A DNA stretch of 6,996 bases from Bacteroidota bacterium (GTDB lineage: Bacteria; Bacteroidota; Bacteroidia; Bacteroidales; PUMT01): assembly GCA_003567115.1 (NCBI GenBank), contig PXAP01000140.1, positions 1 to 6,996 on the forward strand. The letters run 5' to 3'. The notes beneath the pieces were generated by a model that did not search any database, was not told where the DNA came from, and saw only the letters and a program-made list of their open reading frames with translations. The position numbers and the translations under genes are program-made. Below, piece by piece: positions 5,851 to 6,996 of the stretch; position 1 is the first letter of the stretch, and every line of letters begins with the position of its first letter.

Positions 5851-5872
5851 TGAAAAAAACTTGAAAAAAACT
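5851..5872 (+). repeat. 11-bp tandem repeat in front of rseP
   Basis: The unit TGAAAAAAACT occurs twice in tandem (5851-5861, 5862-5872) and a third partial copy (TGAAATG) carries the start codon of rseP. Each unit has a run of seven A. The A-rich leader takes the place of a Shine-Dalgarno site, as is usual in Bacteroidota. Confidence 0.6.
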
Positions 5873-5876
5873 TGAA

Positions 5877-6996
5877 ATGGAGATACTTGTAAAAGCGGCA
5901 CAGTTGTTTCTGAGCCTCTCGATTCTTATTATTATACATGAAATGGGGCATTTTATATTTGCCCGGCTTTTCAATACAAGGGTGGAGAAATTTTATCTTT
6001 TTTTTAATCCCTGGTTCACTTTGTTCAAAGCAAAAAAAGGGCATACTGAATTCGGCCTGGGATGGCTGCCCCTGGGAGGGTATGTAAAGATTTCAGGCAT
6101 GATCGATGAATCTATGGACAAGGAGCAAATGAAAAAGGAACCGGAACCCTGGGAGTTTCGGTCCAAGCCTGCCTGGCAGAGATTGCTTATAATGCTGGGA
6201 GGAGTGATGGTAAATGTTGTCCTTGCCTTTATTATTTACTCTTCAATGCTTTATGCATGGGGTGAAAGATATTTACCCGTAGAAAATCTGAAATATGGCA
6301 TACATGCCGACTCACTTGGCAGAGAAATAGGATTACAGCACGGCGATCATATTGTATCTGTTGATAAACAGGAAATAGAACAGTTTAACCAGATCCTTCC
6401 TGCCATTGTTCTGGATAAGGCAGAAACCATTCAGGTTAAGCGTAATAGTGAGTTGATCAATGTCAGCGTACCTGATAATATAATCCCCCGTCTGCTGGAA
6501 GGGGAACCTTTTATAAACATGAGAATTCCTTTTATAGTAGATGATTTTACCCCTGATTCAAGGGCAGAAGAGGCCGGCATTCGGGAAGGTGACAGGATTG
6601 TTGGGTTAAATGATCAGGAAATACCCTTTTTTCTTGAATTCAGGGAAAAAATACAGGAATACAGAAACCAGGAGGTAATAGTAACCGTTGAACGCAATGA
6701 TATGTTGGTTGAGATACCGGTGACTGTTCCTGAAGAAGGTATTCTTGGTATCCGACCGGTTGGAGAGCTGAATAGGTTTTTCGAGCTTAAAAGTATTGAG
6801 TATTCTTTTGTGGAGGCTATACCTGCCGGAATAACCAGGGGGGTGGATACTTTCACCGGTTACCTCAAGCAGCTCAGGATGATCTTTTCACCTGAAACCG
6901 GTGCATACAGGTCACTTGGCGGTTTTATTACCATTGGAAGTATTTTTCCCGGAACATGGGACTGGCATGCATTCTGGAGTATGACTGCATTTTTAT
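5877..6996 (+). CDS. rseP: RseP/site-2 protease family intramembrane zinc metalloprotease, 3' end beyond the window
   Basis: A multi-pass inner-membrane protease that cuts within membrane spans of regulatory substrates (anti-sigma factors such as RseA in E. coli) and leftover signal peptides. 373 codons are visible. The first span (about 8-30) holds the zinc motif H21-E-M-G-H25. Residues 57-75 (T-E-F-G-L-G-W-L-P-L-G-G-Y-V-K-I-S-G) are the membrane-reentrant/edge-strand region, and the second span is about 100-128 with the G-G-V-M-V-N motif. Two periplasmic PDZ domains follow (about 135-205 and 215-295), each with the usual E/H-G-D-x-I-V start (G156-D-H-I-V, G238-D-R-I-V). The conserved S-L-G-G-F-I-T-I-G-S-I-F-P stretch (346-358) leads toward the third span. 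The second zinc-ligand motif (N-P-x-P...LDGG) lies past the edge, so activity cannot be confirmed. Two PDZ domains match E. coli RseP. It follows dxr after 56 bases, probably in one transcript. Confidence 0.95.
   Translation, partial: MEILVKAAQLFLSLSILIIIHEMGHFIFARLFNTRVEKFYLFFNPWFTLFKAKKGHTEFGLGWLPLGGYVKISGMIDESMDKEQMKKEPEPWEFRSKPAWQRLLIMLGGVMVNVVLAFIIYSSMLYAWGERYLPVENLKYGIHADSLGREIGLQHGDHIVSVDKQEIEQFNQILPAIVLDKAETIQVKRNSELINVSVPDNIIPRLLEGEPFINMRIPFIVDDFTPDSRAEEAGIREGDRIVGLNDQEIPFFLEFREKIQEYRNQEVIVTVERNDMLVEIPVTVPEEGILGIRPVGELNRFFELKSIEYSFVEAIPAGITRGVDTFTGYLKQLRMIFSPETGAYRSLGGFITIGSIFPGTWDWHAFWSMTAFL

Noticed and set aside
5573..6044. Minus-strand open frames across the dxr-rseP junction
   Set aside because: Antisense to dxr and to the rseP HExxH region; sequence looks random.
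6614..6856. Minus-strand open frame of 80 codons within rseP
   Set aside because: Lies opposite the second PDZ domain of rseP; Ser/Thr-rich shadow frame.

Overview
The window looks like a chromosomal segment from a member of the Bacteroidota, most likely Bacteroidales-like. The DNA is AT-rich. Several genes are preceded by the TAnnTTTG -7 element of the Bacteroidota housekeeping sigma factor, and most start codons lack a Shine-Dalgarno sequence. The proteins (a C-DDND lipoprotein, the HIT protein, the membrane-anchored M23 peptidase, Dxr) have the flavour of that phylum. These are judgements from motif recognition; no database search was run.

Layout. Bases 1-177 hold the last 40 codons of a plus-strand gene that enters from the left, followed by a strong intrinsic terminator; its tail weakly resembles an IS21-type IstA transposase. 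A minus-strand gene (274-702) encodes a small lipoprotein with a Rieske-like fold signature in which both usual His ligands are replaced. It is divergent from a plus-strand gene (809-1228) for a small membrane-anchored acidic protein of unknown function. Next is a plus-strand operon: greA (1452-1925), a HIT-family hydrolase (1944-2339) and a CtBP-like D-2-hydroxyacid dehydrogenase (2339-3283, overlapping by one base). A minus-strand initiator tRNA gene (3375-3446), with its own promoter and terminator, follows. The right half is a plus-strand envelope and isoprenoid cluster: an M23 peptidase (3668-4534), dxr (4675-5820) and rseP (5877 to the window end, incomplete).

How the genes fit together. 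GreA rescues backtracked RNA polymerase. The HIT and dehydrogenase genes are probably cotranscribed with it, but no shared pathway is evident. The M23 peptidase trims peptidoglycan, Dxr commits carbon to isoprenoids (including the undecaprenyl carrier of wall synthesis), and RseP cleaves membrane proteins in envelope-stress signalling, so the right half has an envelope theme.

I do not see a clear new multi-gene system. The items most worth a second look are a terminator-shaped hairpin at the predicted 5' end of the greA transcript (a possible counterpart of leader termination known at E. coli greA), the Rieske-like lipoprotein with an all-Cys putative ligand set, an inverted repeat wrapped around the M23 gene's -7 element, and an orphan minus-strand terminator upstream of that gene.
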